Part shown: positions 33,426-41,511 of the stretch, piece after piece
How the letters are laid out: each line of letters opens with the position of its first letter
Numbering within the stretch: the stretch's first letter is position 1
IMG/VR virus record: IMGVR_UViG_3300031951_000001
Location: 124,001-188,000 of that record
Strand: one strand, 5' to 3'
Length of the DNA: 64,000 nt
Source: a virus
Position numbers and translations under genes: made by a program
Notes under the pieces: generated by a model
What the model was told of the DNA's origin: nothing
Databases searched by the model: none
Seen by the model: only the letters and a program-made list of their open reading frames with translations

Positions 33426-34642
33426 TTTACCAAAGTTTTATACCACTCGGCTCTTGTTTTTGTAACGTTTCTTAAATCATATGTATCTTTAACTGTCTCG
33501 TAAAGACGCTCACCCATATCCTTAATCATGTTTGGGTTATTGACCAATTTCTTAATGTATTTTGACCAATCGCTATGATTTTTGTGTTCATCAACCAATA
33601 AGGCATTCCCATCAACAAACTCACCATTCTTAAGACTATGTTTCAAATCTATGGTATATGGACCAATGTTAGAAGCAATCAATGCCTTTTTGTAGAACCC
33701 CGCTTCAATAACTTTGAGTTGTGATTTCATTCGATTAAAGATATGGTTTTTAATTGGTGCCAAAGATATGTCCAACTTTGAATAATTCATTGCGTAAGTT
33801 GTAACAGGTTTGGTCCACACTCTTTGATACGGTAGGTTTATCTCTAATTTGTATTCGGTTTCGGTAAATTCCATTAGATACTTTTTGTAATCTTCACTAA
33901 TGATTGAATACTTGTCTGTGAATATCTCTTCATAACGAGCCCATACAGTTTCGTGAGGTAAGATAGGACGTTGTTTTTGTTCTCCTGTTTCTTTGTTAAT
34001 CTCGGTCATTGTTCCACGAGTGTCAAAACCACAAAGAACATATTGAATTTTATCATTTAACTCTTTCCCATTTTTTTGAACAAATCCATCGAGCAATGCT
34101 AAATCATGTAAATGGGATGAACCACCCAACCAACCAACTCTAATTCTATCAGATTCAGGTGTTACTTGTTTGAATTGAGTCTCTTGAGGGTCTATCGCAT
34201 TTGGGAATATTTCGACATTTTTATTCAACTTTTTAATTTCTTCCGCGAATACGGTAGTGGTCGTAGTTACGTAACTTGCTTCACGTAAATTAGCCATGAT
34301 TTTTTCATGAATTTTATTCTGAACAATCAAATGATGAATTGGGTGTTCTATGGTTGGTAACCAATAGTCATCCAAATCTACAATTACTACAACACCTAAA
34401 GACTTTAAAAATTTAATTAGGTTAGGTGTATTGTCATAATTGTGTCCAATGTTTCTATGGACATGGACAATCTGATACTTTTTCCAATAATTAATATCAT
34501 CTACTTTTGGTTCGTAATCAATATCCACATGAAATTCATCCGAATACATGTTTTGAAGATATACGTGAGGGTCTGTTGACCTAAATTTACCAACTCCGGT
34601 TCTATCTGATGGGAGAACTAAAACTTTAATTTTTTCGCTCAT
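33422..34642 (-). CDS. GT-B glycosyltransferase, group 1 (GT4-like)
   Basis: 406 residues. The N-domain includes LVLPSDRTGVGKFRS and VVVIVDLDDYW, with YVTTTTTVFAEEI and IFPNAID at the domain junction. The C-domain has VGWLGGSSHLHDL, then LDISLAPIKNHIFNRMKSQLKVIEAGFYKKALIASNIGPY, a GT4 donor-binding region with Lys and Glu. Similar proteins are found in several T4-like phages. It is the first gene of the main minus-strand transcript, behind a possible promoter at 34660-34690 and after a terminator. Confidence 0.75.
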   Translation of the reverse strand: MSEKIKVLVLPSDRTGVGKFRSTDPHVYLQNMYSDEFHVDIDYEPKVDDINYWKKYQIVHVHRNIGHNYDNTPNLIKFLKSLGVVVIVDLDDYWLPTIEHPIHHLIVQNKIHEKIMANLREASYVTTTTTVFAEEIKKLNKNVEIFPNAIDPQETQFKQVTPESDRIRVGWLGGSSHLHDLALLDGFVQKNGKELNDKIQYVLCGFDTRGTMTEINKETGEQKQRPILPHETVWARYEEIFTDKYSIISEDYKKYLMEFTETEYKLEINLPYQRVWTKPVTTYAMNYSKLDISLAPIKNHIFNRMKSQLKVIEAGFYKKALIASNIGPYTIDLKHSLKNGEFVDGNALLVDEHKNHSDWSKYIKKLVNNPNMIKDMGERLYETVKDTYDLRNVTKTRAEWYKTLVK

Positions 34643-34659
34643 AATTTTTTTATATGAGG

Positions 34660-34690
34660 AAAATATAAGTTAAAAATCACATAATATCAA
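34660..34690 (-). promoter_or_regulatory. Possible host-type promoter for the sugar island
   Basis: Minus-strand TTG (34690-34688), 20-nt spacer and TATATTTT (34667-34660), an imperfect TANNTTTG. It lies 17 nt before the ATG at 34642 and downstream of a terminator, where a new promoter is expected. Confidence 0.35.
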
Positions 34691-34701
34691 CGATGGTAAA
34701 A

Positions 34702-34726
34702 TAAAAACCCCTCACTTGGAGGGGTT
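34702..34726 (-). terminator. Rho-independent terminator after the 34740-35321 gene
   Basis: Minus-strand stem AACCCCTC / GAGGGGTT with a 5-nt loop, followed by TTTAT. It begins 14 nt past the stop codon and separates the head-type cluster from the sugar island. Confidence 0.88.
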
Positions 34727-34739
34727 GGTTTAAATAACT

Positions 34740-35321
34740 CTACCTGTACTTTTCACTTCTGTGTTCAATCACCACAATTAAATCATCCCATCTATTTTTG
34801 TTAACTCTTAAATCAATTGTATATACAAAATATTTTTGCATATCGATAACACTATATATTGAACCTATAAATGACGGGTCTTGGATATCTTCAATTATCA
34901 TTATTCCTCCCTCATTTAAAAGAGGAAGGTAAATTTTTATCGCCTCCATTTGATGTTCTAATATATGAGAGGCGTCCTCTAAAATAATGTCATATTTTCT
35001 TTCGGACACTTGTGATATTATATTTGGGTCATCGAAACTCCCAAAATAAAAAGAGAATAAATTTTTATCTATCTTTAAATTGTCTACAATATCTATTCCA
35101 TAATGATTAATATTTTCAAAATATTCAGAACAAATTGCAATATTCCCCCCCAAATAAACTCCAATTTCTAAAAAATTTATTGGTTTGTGTTTAAAAGGTG
35201 CAAATAGTCTATCATAAATTACTGAATAGGTATGGGCATTAACATTGTAATCTCCCTGCCAACTTAATTTATCAGTTATAAACTGATGTTTCATAGATAA
35301 ATCTTTGTAACTATTTTCCAT
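34740..35321 (-). CDS. Class I SAM-dependent methyltransferase
   Basis: 193 residues. NFLEIGVYLGGNIAICSEYF (about 49-68) is motif I, followed by HYGIDIVD (acidic motif), YDIILEDASHILEHQMEAI (about 113-131) and GGIMIIEDI. This layout is common to sugar methyltransferases of the rhamnosyl/CmcI-like type found in phage glycan loci. It is last in the 37,922-34,740 transcript and only 3 nt from the preceding gene, although its neighbours look structural. Confidence 0.72.
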   Translation of the reverse strand: MENSYKDLSMKHQFITDKLSWQGDYNVNAHTYSVIYDRLFAPFKHKPINFLEIGVYLGGNIAICSEYFENINHYGIDIVDNLKIDKNLFSFYFGSFDDPNIISQVSERKYDIILEDASHILEHQMEAIKIYLPLLNEGGIMIIEDIQDPSFIGSIYSVIDMQKYFVYTIDLRVNKNRWDDLIVVIEHRSEKYR

Positions 35322-35324
35322 ATT

Positions 35325-35912
35325 TTACTGTATCTTTTTTACTTTCGTGACCTTACCTTCGAATACGTGTTTTCCGACTTTAAATGAAAATACATCATTA
35401 GTTTTTGAAACTGATTCGGTTATCATTCCATTTTCGGCCAATACTTCACGAACAACTTCCTTTAACAACTCTTTTAAATTTTTATCATCTATTGATGGTT
35501 GTGTTTGACTTTTTTGAGTTGTTTGTTTTTTTGTATGACTTTCTTGAACATAACCATTGTTACTATTCATTAATCTTGCCGCCTTTTCTACCAACTCACT
35601 AGATAGAGTTGGACCTGCCATTGCATTCGGTTGAGCTATTGGATGTTCAATCATCAATTGTTTGATAGCATCAGGTAATTTAGAGGACATAATTCTGTCT
35701 TGCGAATTATTATATTGTGGTATTTTTGCTGCAACATTTTCCTGTACTATTTCTTGGGGAATGTTATAACTTGCTTGAATAGGTGAAAATGATTCTACCA
35801 TAGGAGCTGAAAGTGTTTGACCTTCACTATGGCTTCTTGGGATTTCATTGTGTCTATCCATGATTTTTTTAGAAATCATCAATTTTTGTAACAGTTCGTT
35901 TTCGTTAGTCAT
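35325..35912 (-). CDS. Unknown protein, probable head/virion component
   Basis: 195 residues, low-complexity and Gln/Ser/Pro-rich in the first two-thirds, then a helix (LKELLKEVVREVLAENGMITES) with two (L/I)-x-E sites (Leu-Ala-Glu/Asn and Ile-Thr-Glu/Ser) of the T4 prohead protease type. A compact beta-rich tail (VFSFKVGKHVFEGKVTKV) follows. If cleaved, the mature C-terminal piece would be only about 25 residues. No family is recognised. Confidence 0.5.
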   Translation of the reverse strand: MTNENELLQKLMISKKIMDRHNEIPRSHSEGQTLSAPMVESFSPIQASYNIPQEIVQENVAAKIPQYNNSQDRIMSSKLPDAIKQLMIEHPIAQPNAMAGPTLSSELVEKAARLMNSNNGYVQESHTKKQTTQKSQTQPSIDDKNLKELLKEVVREVLAENGMITESVSKTNDVFSFKVGKHVFEGKVTKVKKIQ

Positions 35913-35923
35913 ATCAATAACAA

Positions 35924-36319
35924 TTAAATTGGTTCTTGGTCGTATCTTGCGTTTATAATTACCTTAACCATACCTTTATCTCCTGTGGTGTTATATCCGG
36001 GTCTCACAGTTGAAAACTTTTCCCCCATTTGTTTGAAAGAAAGTATTTTATCAACTCTGAAAAGTCTCCACCCTGGTAAGGGTTGCTCCCCCTTGTATCC
36101 TGTATGTGAGGACCCTTCTTCATCCCAAGCTCGTAAAACAGGGTTATCCGCCTTACTGTAACCAAAACAAACAGGTTCTATTTGTCTTAATCCTCTACCA
36201 CCTGGTTCATCCCCATCATAATAAATCACCACTTTTTGCCTTTTCTTAATGGCATCAACAATAGCATCAATTGAGGCTACTTCCAAAATAAGTGATTTAG
36301 CGATGTTGTAAAGTTTCAT
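35924..36319 (-). CDS. WYL-like domain protein with candidate capsid-targeting N-terminus
   Basis: 131 residues. MKLYNIAKSLILEVAS carries Ile11-Leu12-Glu13/Val14, a T4-type prohead protease site. Residues about 18-95 then resemble a WYL domain: IVDAIKKRQKVVIYYDGD, RQIEPVCFGYSK, VLRAWDEEGSS and PGWRLFRVDKI. WYL domains sense nucleic acids or other ligands in transcription and defence proteins. A WYL-like protein packaged with the genome could act on host DNA or RNA early in infection, which is inference. Its ATG shares one base with the upstream stop (TAATG). Confidence 0.6.
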   Translation of the reverse strand: MKLYNIAKSLILEVASIDAIVDAIKKRQKVVIYYDGDEPGGRGLRQIEPVCFGYSKADNPVLRAWDEEGSSHTGYKGEQPLPGWRLFRVDKILSFKQMGEKFSTVRPGYNTTGDKGMVKVIINARYDQEPI

Positions 36320-36615
36320 TACGCCGATGGAGTAGTATAAGGATTATTGGCTTTATATTCATTAAAAGTAATCTCGGCCCTCCTTTCAATGATGTCTTGT
36401 ATCGCACCTGCGGATTGATTATAAACATCTAAAAAGTCTCCGGTACCCTTACCTAACAAATCACCATCGGCGATAGCGTCCTTATTTACCGCAGAATATT
36501 CATTTGCGGTTCTTGTATAATCATTTTTGGGTAATAATTTTTTTCTTTCCAAATCGGCAATTTGTGATAATTCATTGCTTGGTTGGTCAAAATTTAATGG
36601 CTCTCTTGCTGGCAT
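36319..36615 (-). CDS. Small protein of unknown function in the head-type cluster
   Basis: 98 residues, polar and helical, with MPAREPLNFDQPSNELSQIADLERKK at the start and a conserved-looking GDFLDVYNQSAGAIQDIIERR segment. No membrane or signal region. I have seen similar short proteins beside structural genes in uncultured myoviruses but cannot name the family. It is coupled to the WYL-like gene by TAATG and follows the next gene by 1 nt. Confidence 0.5.
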   Translation of the reverse strand: MPAREPLNFDQPSNELSQIADLERKKLLPKNDYTRTANEYSAVNKDAIADGDLLGKGTGDFLDVYNQSAGAIQDIIERRAEITFNEYKANNPYTTPSA

Positions 36616-36616
36616 A

Positions 36617-37087
36617 TTAAATTATTTTTTTAATTAATTCGTTTATCCTTTTCAGGCTTTCAGTTATTTCTACATTATAATTATCTACCACTCGTCTATG
36701 TGATTGTGAGGGTCTATTCATTGCGGATAAATCATCCTGTTCATATTCTTGATTGTATTGGTTTGGTAATACTTCTGATTTAACTTCTTTACCAAGTTCA
36801 ATCCCATCTCTCATGGACCCTAATGTGTTATCCACCCAACCTTTAACATAATGACCGCCATTTAATATAAATGGAAGTTCGTTCTCATGTCCGTTAAAGT
36901 TATCAAAGAAATTTTTCATTCTTTTCAATTGTTGGTAGGTCACTTCTCTACTATCTCTCAATTCTTGATTTCTCTTGAAACCTTCGGTTGAGTCATCGGC
37001 CCCAATCGCGGCCTCTTTACACTGCTCTAAATAAGTTAGAACATCTTCAGGTAATGGTACTTTTTTTCCGTATAGGTCCTTATTCAC
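36617..37087 (-). CDS. Unknown protein, GTG start, head-type cluster
   Basis: 156 residues. It begins at GTG (37087), overlapping the upstream gene end by 8 nt; the next in-frame Met is about 56 codons in, so GTG is favoured. The protein is helical and charged, with LPEDVLTYLEQCKEAAIGADDSTEG and QLKRMKNFFDNFNGHENE, and ends in a basic amphipathic helix (RINELIKKII). A virion or scaffold role is plausible from position; the family is not recognised. Confidence 0.52.
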   Translation of the reverse strand: MNKDLYGKKVPLPEDVLTYLEQCKEAAIGADDSTEGFKRNQELRDSREVTYQQLKRMKNFFDNFNGHENELPFILNGGHYVKGWVDNTLGSMRDGIELGKEVKSEVLPNQYNQEYEQDDLSAMNRPSQSHRRVVDNYNVEITESLKRINELIKKII

Positions 37088-37922
37088 TTGATTTTAATGC
37101 TTTTATAAGTTGGTTTATACTAATTCCTTCACGTTCTGCCAATTTTTTTATGGCTTGTAAATTCTTATTTAATATTTTGCTAACACCCGTATCCTTTCCT
37201 ACGACATCAGAATTATCTTTTGATTTTTTGGCTAAAATATCCTCAACCATTTTAATCATTTGTTTTCTTTGTTGTTCTTCTATAGTTTCTAATTCAGATA
37301 ATCTTTGTCTTGTGAAAGCACCTTTCTTTTTCTTTTTATCTAATTTAGGGTCTTTCCCTTGTTCTAATGCTCGTTCTTCGGCATTATCAGAACCCATTTG
37401 TTTTAATGTCTTAACAGTATCTTCAAAATCTTTATCCTTTGTTTCTTCATAACCAAAAGCATCCGAATAGTCAATTTCATTTACCACTTTACCATCCTTT
37501 TCTTCACTTTCGCCCCAATATACACGGTATCCTCTCGTAACAGGGTCATTAGTTACCCTTGACATGGCAACAGTTTGGTCAGTAGTTTTTCTTGGGTGTA
37601 AAGCCATATTCAAGAATGGTATCTTTGAATTCAAAAATGTACCATCAGTGTCAATCAATTCATCAACTTCACCGCTCTTCTCGACGTTATCTAAATTATT
37701 ATCAATTTCTTTCTTAGTTACCTTTTTACCCGAGTTCAAAAATTTATGTATGATTTTTTTTAACTTACTTTCATGTTTTTTACTAAATTCTTTTTTCTCA
37801 TCTTTTTTTCTTGATTCGGATAAAGTATCTGCTACAGAATAATACAATGAAATTTTATCCCCTCTATCTTTCAAGAAGAAATATAAATTGTTTTTAAAGT
37901 ATTCTTTGTTGTAACTAATCAT
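37080..37922 (-). CDS. Lys-rich protein of unknown function, head-type cluster
   Basis: 280 residues, highly charged (Lys plus Asp/Glu), predicted helical with runs such as KKDEKKEFSKKHESKLKK and LDKKKKKGAFTRQRL. Residues 32-36 contain Leu-Ser-Glu/Ser, a possible prohead protease site. Composition is like scaffolding or core proteins of T4-like heads, but the sequence match is not specific. It is the first gene of its minus transcript and divergent from the fibre gene at 37972. Confidence 0.5.
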   Translation of the reverse strand: MISYNKEYFKNNLYFFLKDRGDKISLYYSVADTLSESRKKDEKKEFSKKHESKLKKIIHKFLNSGKKVTKKEIDNNLDNVEKSGEVDELIDTDGTFLNSKIPFLNMALHPRKTTDQTVAMSRVTNDPVTRGYRVYWGESEEKDGKVVNEIDYSDAFGYEETKDKDFEDTVKTLKQMGSDNAEERALEQGKDPKLDKKKKKGAFTRQRLSELETIEEQQRKQMIKMVEDILAKKSKDNSDVVGKDTGVSKILNKNLQAIKKLAEREGISINQLIKALKSSE

Positions 37923-37934
37923 AGCTTTTTATCA

Positions 37935-37941
37935 ATAAATA
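37935..37941 (-). promoter_or_regulatory. TATTTAT motif, candidate late-expression signal
   Basis: Sense AAGTATTTATTGA, 12 nt before the ATG at 37922. It pairs with the opposite-facing copy at 37955, together forming a near-palindrome in the 49-nt divergent gap. Confidence 0.5.
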
Positions 37942-37954
37942 CTTCGACACAAGG

Positions 37955-37961
37955 TATTTAT
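37955..37961 (+). promoter_or_regulatory. TATTTAT motif, candidate late-expression signal
   Basis: Sense GGTATTTATTTG, 10 nt before the ATG at 37972, facing away from the copy at 37935. Confidence 0.5.
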
Positions 37962-37971
37962 TTGAAAAAGT

Positions 37972-40900
37972 ATGGCGAGCCAAAATATTAATCAGTACGT
38001 ACCTCCCAATTCATACCCAAAATTTGCGGTAGGTACTACTGATATATCGTTATCATCCGATAATACGGGTTTCAATCAGGAGGTAGTGTTCTCCCCATAC
38101 TTAATTGCTCAAACTTACGGTAATAAATTACCAATTTATTTTGATACTAACGACCCAAATACAGTACAAGATTATCAGTTACAATACGGTACATATAACC
38201 CATACAATATCTTTATATCACAAAATTATTATAATCCCAATAACGTTGATTTAGATTGTGAGCCCGAAGGTTCATCTTGTGATATTGGACTAACAGGTAT
38301 TGATAATGGTTTAGTTTCGTCAATGACAGGTCAAACTATCTATTACACCAATGGTCTTTTTGGCCCGGGACTAAAATTCAATAGGCAATTCTATGACAGA
38401 CGTTTTAAGATGTTTCAGGTTACTGCTTATACTGATTCACCTAATGTAAGATTTTCAGGTTTTTCGGGTGGTGTTGCTTATGAAGTTGTTAATAAATACG
38501 ACATGTATATTGGTAACTACCATGAATTATACGGTGGTTTTTACCAAGGATTTTATAAATTACATGGATATGAATATGATATTCTTCCTGAAAGGGTAAA
38601 TAAGGGATGGACGGTCGAGATGATATTGAAACCTCGACTGGTTAATGAATATACGCCGGTTTCGGGTAAAACTACATTAAATCAAATATACCCTGAAAAC
38701 AAAAACATATTCTTTTATTTAGGGACCAGGGCTGAAAATAAATTCTACCATTATGCGGACGGGACCCCAAATTGCTTTACAGGGTATACTCGAATTACAT
38801 CTCCATTAACATCAATTGAGACTTGTGCTTGTTGTAATAAAACAATTACTAACAGTAGATGTATCTATGTATATCCCCCTCGTTCGGTTAATGGTGTTCA
38901 CGACCCTCACGCTAATTATGGTTGCAATATTTGTAACGGGGATGCCAGAGCTTCTGCAAGTTGTGGATGTGGATGTAACCTAACATTGTGCGAAAGTTGT
39001 GGGTGGGAATGTCAAACACACACTTGTGGTACGGTCATATTACCAACCCCAACACCTACACCATCCCCCACACCTGGACCTTATAATTGTATAACGGCAA
39101 CACCTTGTGAAGTTTGTACGACTTGTCAAACTTGTGATACATGTAATGATTGTGAATTTGAGGGGTTTACATCGATTGAGGATACTTGTGAAAAGGACCC
39201 AAAATGGGATGCGATATCAAATAACTTGGCAATAAGGTTATGTGGCGACCCTAAAAACCCAAGTATCGGAGTTAAGGTTTTGAGATTTACTGGTGATTGT
39301 GAAAGTACCGGAAGTTGTCAAACTTCAGGTATTACCTTTGCAACTGGATATACAGTAGTTGAATACTGTTCCCCACCGATTTATCCATATTGCGAAGCAA
39401 TAAATCCCGCTTATTTAGATTCAGAACATTGGTTCCAAGTCGACGTTGTTTGGGAAAGAAATACATGGTTAGATTATTGTGATTTGAGGAGTCGAGGTGG
39501 TTTAGAGGATATAACTCAAACTGTGTCACTCCAATCATTGGCGAATAATTCGGTAGCTTTAATTGTCCCGCCATATACAAGAGGTACCGAGGATTTAGAA
39601 ATTGATATTGTACAGTTAAACGAAAAATGGTTATTAGATTCTTACTACAGAAAAGGTAAATTAAAAATTTATGTGAATGGTAGAATCATTTATACAATCG
39701 ATGATTTTGAGGAAGTAATACCAAGAGCCCTCAACACAGATAAAGAAAAACAAGTTGGTGTTCCGTTTAATATATCATGGGGTGGAGGAACGCAAGGATT
39801 AAGAGAAAATCTAACCTTCAACCCTAAACCTGAATGTGACATTGCCTTTGGGGTTGAGGTGGACATCAATTTAAGTATTTTCATTTCCTCGGGTTCTATA
39901 AATATTAGATATCTATTAGATTCTGGGTTTGTTTTTGCCGAAAATATAACTCTGAGTTTTACTCACAAACTAGGTAAGACAAATGGTGAGTTCATAACTT
40001 TTAATTCCACCGTTACAATTGTATCAGGTAATTTATACGGAGAGGGATTTGTTACTCTACCTGATGATTTCTATGAATTAGATGGGGTTAGTTTAATAGA
40101 AAATGCGGTCGTTACACCATCAAACATCTCTTCTAATTTTATTGTGAGTTCGGATACAATGTTCATTACGCCTTCCCCAACTCCAACCCCAACCAACACA
40201 CCAACTAATAGTCCGACTCCAACAAATACCCCTACCATAACGGTATCACCTTCAGAAACTCCAACAAATACCCCAACAGAAACATTAACTCCAACCCCTA
40301 CTATTACAGAAAGTCCAACAAGTACCGTGACTGAAACCCCTACCAGTACTGTAACTGAAACGCCAACTTCAACTCCTACTGTAACCCCAACTTTAACACA
40401 AACAATTACCCCAACAATTACATCAACTGAAACTTTAACACCAACACCAACAATTACAAATACAGTAACTAATACTACCACTCCATCAAATACGGTCACT
40501 ATAACTCCCACTATAACATTAACAGAAACTCAAACACAAACACCAAGTTTAACACCTACTAACACTCCGACGAATACTCAAAATTTCATAGAACCAACAC
40601 CTACTAGCACTCCGACTAATACAGTTACTAATACAATAACAAATACACCAACAAATACAGTGACTAATACGACTACTAATACTACAACACCAACACCTAC
40701 TATTACAGACACACCTACTAATACCCCAACAGTAACCGTAACTAAAACGCCTGGATTATCACCAGACCCAACATCAACACCAACCCCTACTATTACAGTA
40801 ACAAATACTCAAACACCAACACAAACCCCAACCCCAACTAAATTAAATGGTGGAAGTATTTCTTTTGATTACACATTAAATAACTACTTATCGATGTCAG

Positions 40901-41481
40901 GTAGTAGCGACTGGGCGGTAGGTACTGGTGACTTTACTGTAGAAACTTTTATACAACAAACCTCTAACGGTAACGAAAATTACATATTTAGTTTGGGTAC
41001 AGGGTCTAATTTTGGTTTAGCTATGGCTTCAGGAGGTAATAGATTAAATTGTTATTTTGGAGGTAGTAAAGTTTCTAATCAGCCGGTATCAACAGTATTA
41101 AATACATGGTATCACATAGCGATTTCAAGAATATCGGGTACCTATAACACATATTTTAATGGAACAAGGATTGACACATTTACAGATACTTCTAACATAA
41201 GTGATACTTCATCAAGTCTTTATGTTGGTTGTAATAATCCTGCCAGCCCATTCAACGATAATTGGGACGGTTTAATTACTAATTTCAGATTTACAAAAGG
41301 ATTGGCTATTTACACAGGAGTGACCTATACCGTACCTACAAGTCCTGTAATATCATCAACAGACACAAAACTTTTATTAGCATCTAAAACTTCGGGTACA
41401 TTTACTGATGACACAAGTAATACCCCTAAAACTGTAACAAACAATGGTGCAACATGGAGTGTATTAACTCCGTTTTTATAA
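37972..41481 (+). CDS. Large tail fibre-like protein with mucin-like Thr/Pro tract and lectin-like C-terminus
   Basis: 1,169 residues. An N-terminal beta-rich region (1-270) is followed by a Cys-rich cluster at about 284-350 ([23 protein letters not shown]) and a second one at about 378-398. Another beta-rich region follows, then a Thr/Pro tract at about 733-960 made of TPT, TNT and TET units. The C-terminus (about 962-1169) is a LamG/concanavalin-like domain: [43 protein letters not shown]. The tract looks like an extended, O-glycosylatable stalk carrying a sugar-binding tip. It is first in the fibre cluster. Confidence 0.75.
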   Translation: MASQNINQYVPPNSYPKFAVGTTDISLSSDNTGFNQEVVFSPYLIAQTYGNKLPIYFDTNDPNTVQDYQLQYGTYNPYNIFISQNYYNPNNVDLDCEPEGSSCDIGLTGIDNGLVSSMTGQTIYYTNGLFGPGLKFNRQFYDRRFKMFQVTAYTDSPNVRFSGFSGGVAYEVVNKYDMYIGNYHELYGGFYQGFYKLHGYEYDILPERVNKGWTVEMILKPRLVNEYTPVSGKTTLNQIYPENKNIFFYLGTRAENKFYHYADGTPNCFTGYTRITSPLTSIETCACCNKTITNSRCIYVYPPRSVNGVHDPHANYGCNICNGDARASASCGCGCNLTLCESCGWECQTHTCGTVILPTPTPTPSPTPGPYNCITATPCEVCTTCQTCDTCNDCEFEGFTSIEDTCEKDPKWDAISNNLAIRLCGDPKNPSIGVKVLRFTGDCESTGSCQTSGITFATGYTVVEYCSPPIYPYCEAINPAYLDSEHWFQVDVVWERNTWLDYCDLRSRGGLEDITQTVSLQSLANNSVALIVPPYTRGTEDLEIDIVQLNEKWLLDSYYRKGKLKIYVNGRIIYTIDDFEEVIPRALNTDKEKQVGVPFNISWGGGTQGLRENLTFNPKPECDIAFGVEVDINLSIFISSGSINIRYLLDSGFVFAENITLSFTHKLGKTNGEFITFNSTVTIVSGNLYGEGFVTLPDDFYELDGVSLIENAVVTPSNISSNFIVSSDTMFITPSPTPTPTNTPTNSPTPTNTPTITVSPSETPTNTPTETLTPTPTITESPTSTVTETPTSTVTETPTSTPTVTPTLTQTITPTITSTETLTPTPTITNTVTNTTTPSNTVTITPTITLTETQTQTPSLTPTNTPTNTQNFIEPTPTSTPTNTVTNTITNTPTNTVTNTTTNTTTPTPTITDTPTNTPTVTVTKTPGLSPDPTSTPTPTITVTNTQTPTQTPTPTKLNGGSISFDYTLNNYLSMSGSSDWAVGTGDFTVETFIQQTSNGNENYIFSLGTGSNFGLAMASGGNRLNCYFGGSKVSNQPVSTVLNTWYHIAISRISGTYNTYFNGTRIDTFTDTSNISDTSSSLYVGCNNPASPFNDNWDGLITNFRFTKGLAIYTGVTYTVPTSPVISSTDTKLLLASKTSGTFTDDTSNTPKTVTNNGATWSVLTPFL
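40168..40850 (+). repeat. Thr/Pro low-complexity tract (first mucin-like protein)
   Basis: About 680 nt encoding degenerate TPTPT, TNTPT and TETPT units. Codons vary (ACA, ACT, ACC, ACG; CCA, CCT, CCC, CCG), so protein composition rather than DNA identity is conserved. Confidence 0.85.
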
Positions 41482-41511
41482 AATGAGTAACTATATAACT
41501 ATATAAGATAA

